This document shows, one piece after another, positions 6,401 through 7,044 of a stretch of 7,044 nucleotides of DNA (the stretch's first letter is position 1; the number at the start of each line of letters is the position of its first letter). Made by a program: the position numbers and the translations under genes. Location of the stretch: positions 1 through 7,044 of the forward strand of contig PBZZ01000074.1 in assembly GCA_002730365.1 (NCBI GenBank), in the 5' to 3' direction. The notes below the pieces were generated by a model, which saw only the letters and a list, made by a program, of their open reading frames with translations, ran no database searches and had not been told where the DNA came from. This DNA comes from Deltaproteobacteria bacterium. Lineage in GTDB: Bacteria > SAR324 > NAC60-12.

Positions 6401-6954
6401 ATACAGCACTAAAAGTTTGCTATCAATCCGATGTTCCAATGAGTTGTTTCCTATCCACAGGATTTATTACATTGGCCGTAACTATGCTGAAAACCAATGA
6501 TGTGCAATATGAGATGGAGTCAGCTCTCAAAAGCGGCGGTGCTGACATCAGTCTGGATGCCGCACTCGAACATGTCTACGGGTACGGACTAGGATTAGAC
6601 ATGACTCGGCGTGACCTGCAAGGAGAGGCCAAAAAACATGGTAGACTTGGGAGGTTGTGAAAATCCTTTGAAAAATCTGCCCCGATGAGCGAGCTTGTTC
6701 CTACGAGTGAGACCGGACACTTGGATCAGACTAATCTGCCTGAGAGTCAATGTTGAGAACAACTGTACGAAGATCCAAAACAAATGATTTGGAAAGTGCC
6801 CGAAATGAATGCATACCTATCGAAATTTTATGACGTCGCAGGTGGAGATTTGATCATGTCTGGAATTCCAGCAGTTGTGGGGCCTGTTTAAAGGGGGCAT
6901 AAAATATAGTATGAAATTGAAAACCTCGGCACCATGACAGTTGAAGTCATTTAA
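6388..6954 (+). pseudogene. Decayed fumarylacetoacetate hydrolase (FAH)-family enzyme
   Basis: Family landmarks appear in the right order but across frames and stops. One frame gives NELFPIHRIYYIGRNYAEN, the N-terminal FAH signature (usually FPVRRIYCVGRNYA), ending in TGA at 6498. A second frame carries QYEMESALKSGGADIS (family HHEIELVVAL), HVYGYGLGLDMTRRDLQGEA, then SFEKSAPMSELVPTSETGHL, QMIWKVPEMNAYLSKF and GDLIMSGIPAVVGP (family GDLITGTPAGVGPV), ending YEIENLGTMTVEVI at TAA 6952-6954. Stops interrupt it at 6658, 6754, 6889 and 6907. Roughly 40 or more residues between the GRNYA signature and the HHE metal-binding region are missing. Intact relatives hydrolyse acylpyruvate-type products of ring cleavage, such as fumarylpyruvate. 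The 5' boundary is uncertain: 6388 is a TTG in the frame of the second segment. The metal site and substrate loop are lost, so no activity is expected. Confidence 0.85.
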
Positions 6955-6997
6955 AACAACACTAAGAAAAACAAGTATTTGAAAGAAGGGCACAACC

Positions 6998-7044
6998 GTG
7001 ACGATTAGATCAATCATCGATGCCGGCAACGCTAAAGCTATTGC
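6998..7044 (+). CDS. Start of an unidentified gene, cut by the right edge
   Basis: A GTG at 6998-7000 is preceded by GAAGG about 8 nt upstream and opens a frame reading MTIRSIIDAGNAKAIA to the window end. It begins 43 nt after the end of the hydrolase remnant, on the same strand, so it was probably downstream in the same catabolic operon. Only 15 complete codons are visible and I do not recognise the family. Since its neighbours are decayed, it may be decayed too. No in-frame stop is seen in the visible part. Confidence 0.4.
   Translation, partial: MTIRSIIDAGNAKAI

Noticed and set aside
6658..6756. TGA codons at 6658 and 6754 in the hydrolase remnant as recoded codons
   Set aside because: Both are explained by local frameshifts, other stops are TAA and TAG, and a large part of the gene is missing.
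6595..7029. Minus-strand frames opposite the hydrolase remnant
   Set aside because: The plus strand carries unmistakable FAH-family motifs there, and the minus-strand products have no family character.

Overview
The window is AT-rich bacterial DNA with three parts. (1) Positions 1-4582 hold a compact minus-strand chemosensory operon. In transcription order it encodes a small STAS-domain protein, a CheY-type receiver fused to a class III adenylate cyclase, the histidine kinase CheA, the adaptor CheW, and the first 62 codons of a membrane protein that looks like a methyl-accepting chemotaxis receptor (cut by the left edge). Spacing is tight (4-nt ATGA overlap, then gaps of 5, 13 and 10 nt). No stand-alone CheY, CheR or CheB is present. 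The obvious CheA output here is the receiver-cyclase, so the simplest reading is a chemosensory array that controls cAMP (an 'alternative cellular function' type system) rather than, or in addition to, the flagellar motor.

(2) Positions 4583-5511. A roughly 320-nt spacer probably carries the operon promoter and may hold a gene remnant. It is followed by a minus-strand DsbA-superfamily (FrnE-like) oxidoreductase. Simple ORF calling would start this gene late, because an in-frame TGA lies at codon 16. That TGA sits exactly where the first cysteine of the family's CPWC redox motif belongs. A hairpin with bacterial SECIS-like geometry begins 14 nt downstream and has its loop about 20 nt downstream. 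I read this as a selenoprotein of 203 residues with a Sec-Pro-Trp-Cys active site. This is the most interesting item in the window.

(3) Positions 5579-6954 hold two divergent decayed genes. On the minus strand is a GntR-family regulator with an FCD effector domain, broken by two in-frame stops and at least two frame changes. On the plus strand is a fumarylacetoacetate-hydrolase-family enzyme, broken by several stops, frameshifts and a large internal deletion. Together they look like a dead regulator/catabolic-enzyme pair. A GTG-initiated reading frame with a ribosome-binding site begins at 6998 and runs off the right edge.

The organism is probably a Gram-negative, motile or surface-sensing proteobacterium, perhaps a marine deltaproteobacterial or SAR324-like lineage. 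That guess rests only on AT-rich composition, the cyclase and CheA style, the mix of carboxylate-catabolism remnants and the apparent selenoprotein, so it is of low confidence. If the selenoprotein call is right, the genome must also encode SelA, SelB, SelC (tRNA-Sec) and SelD.
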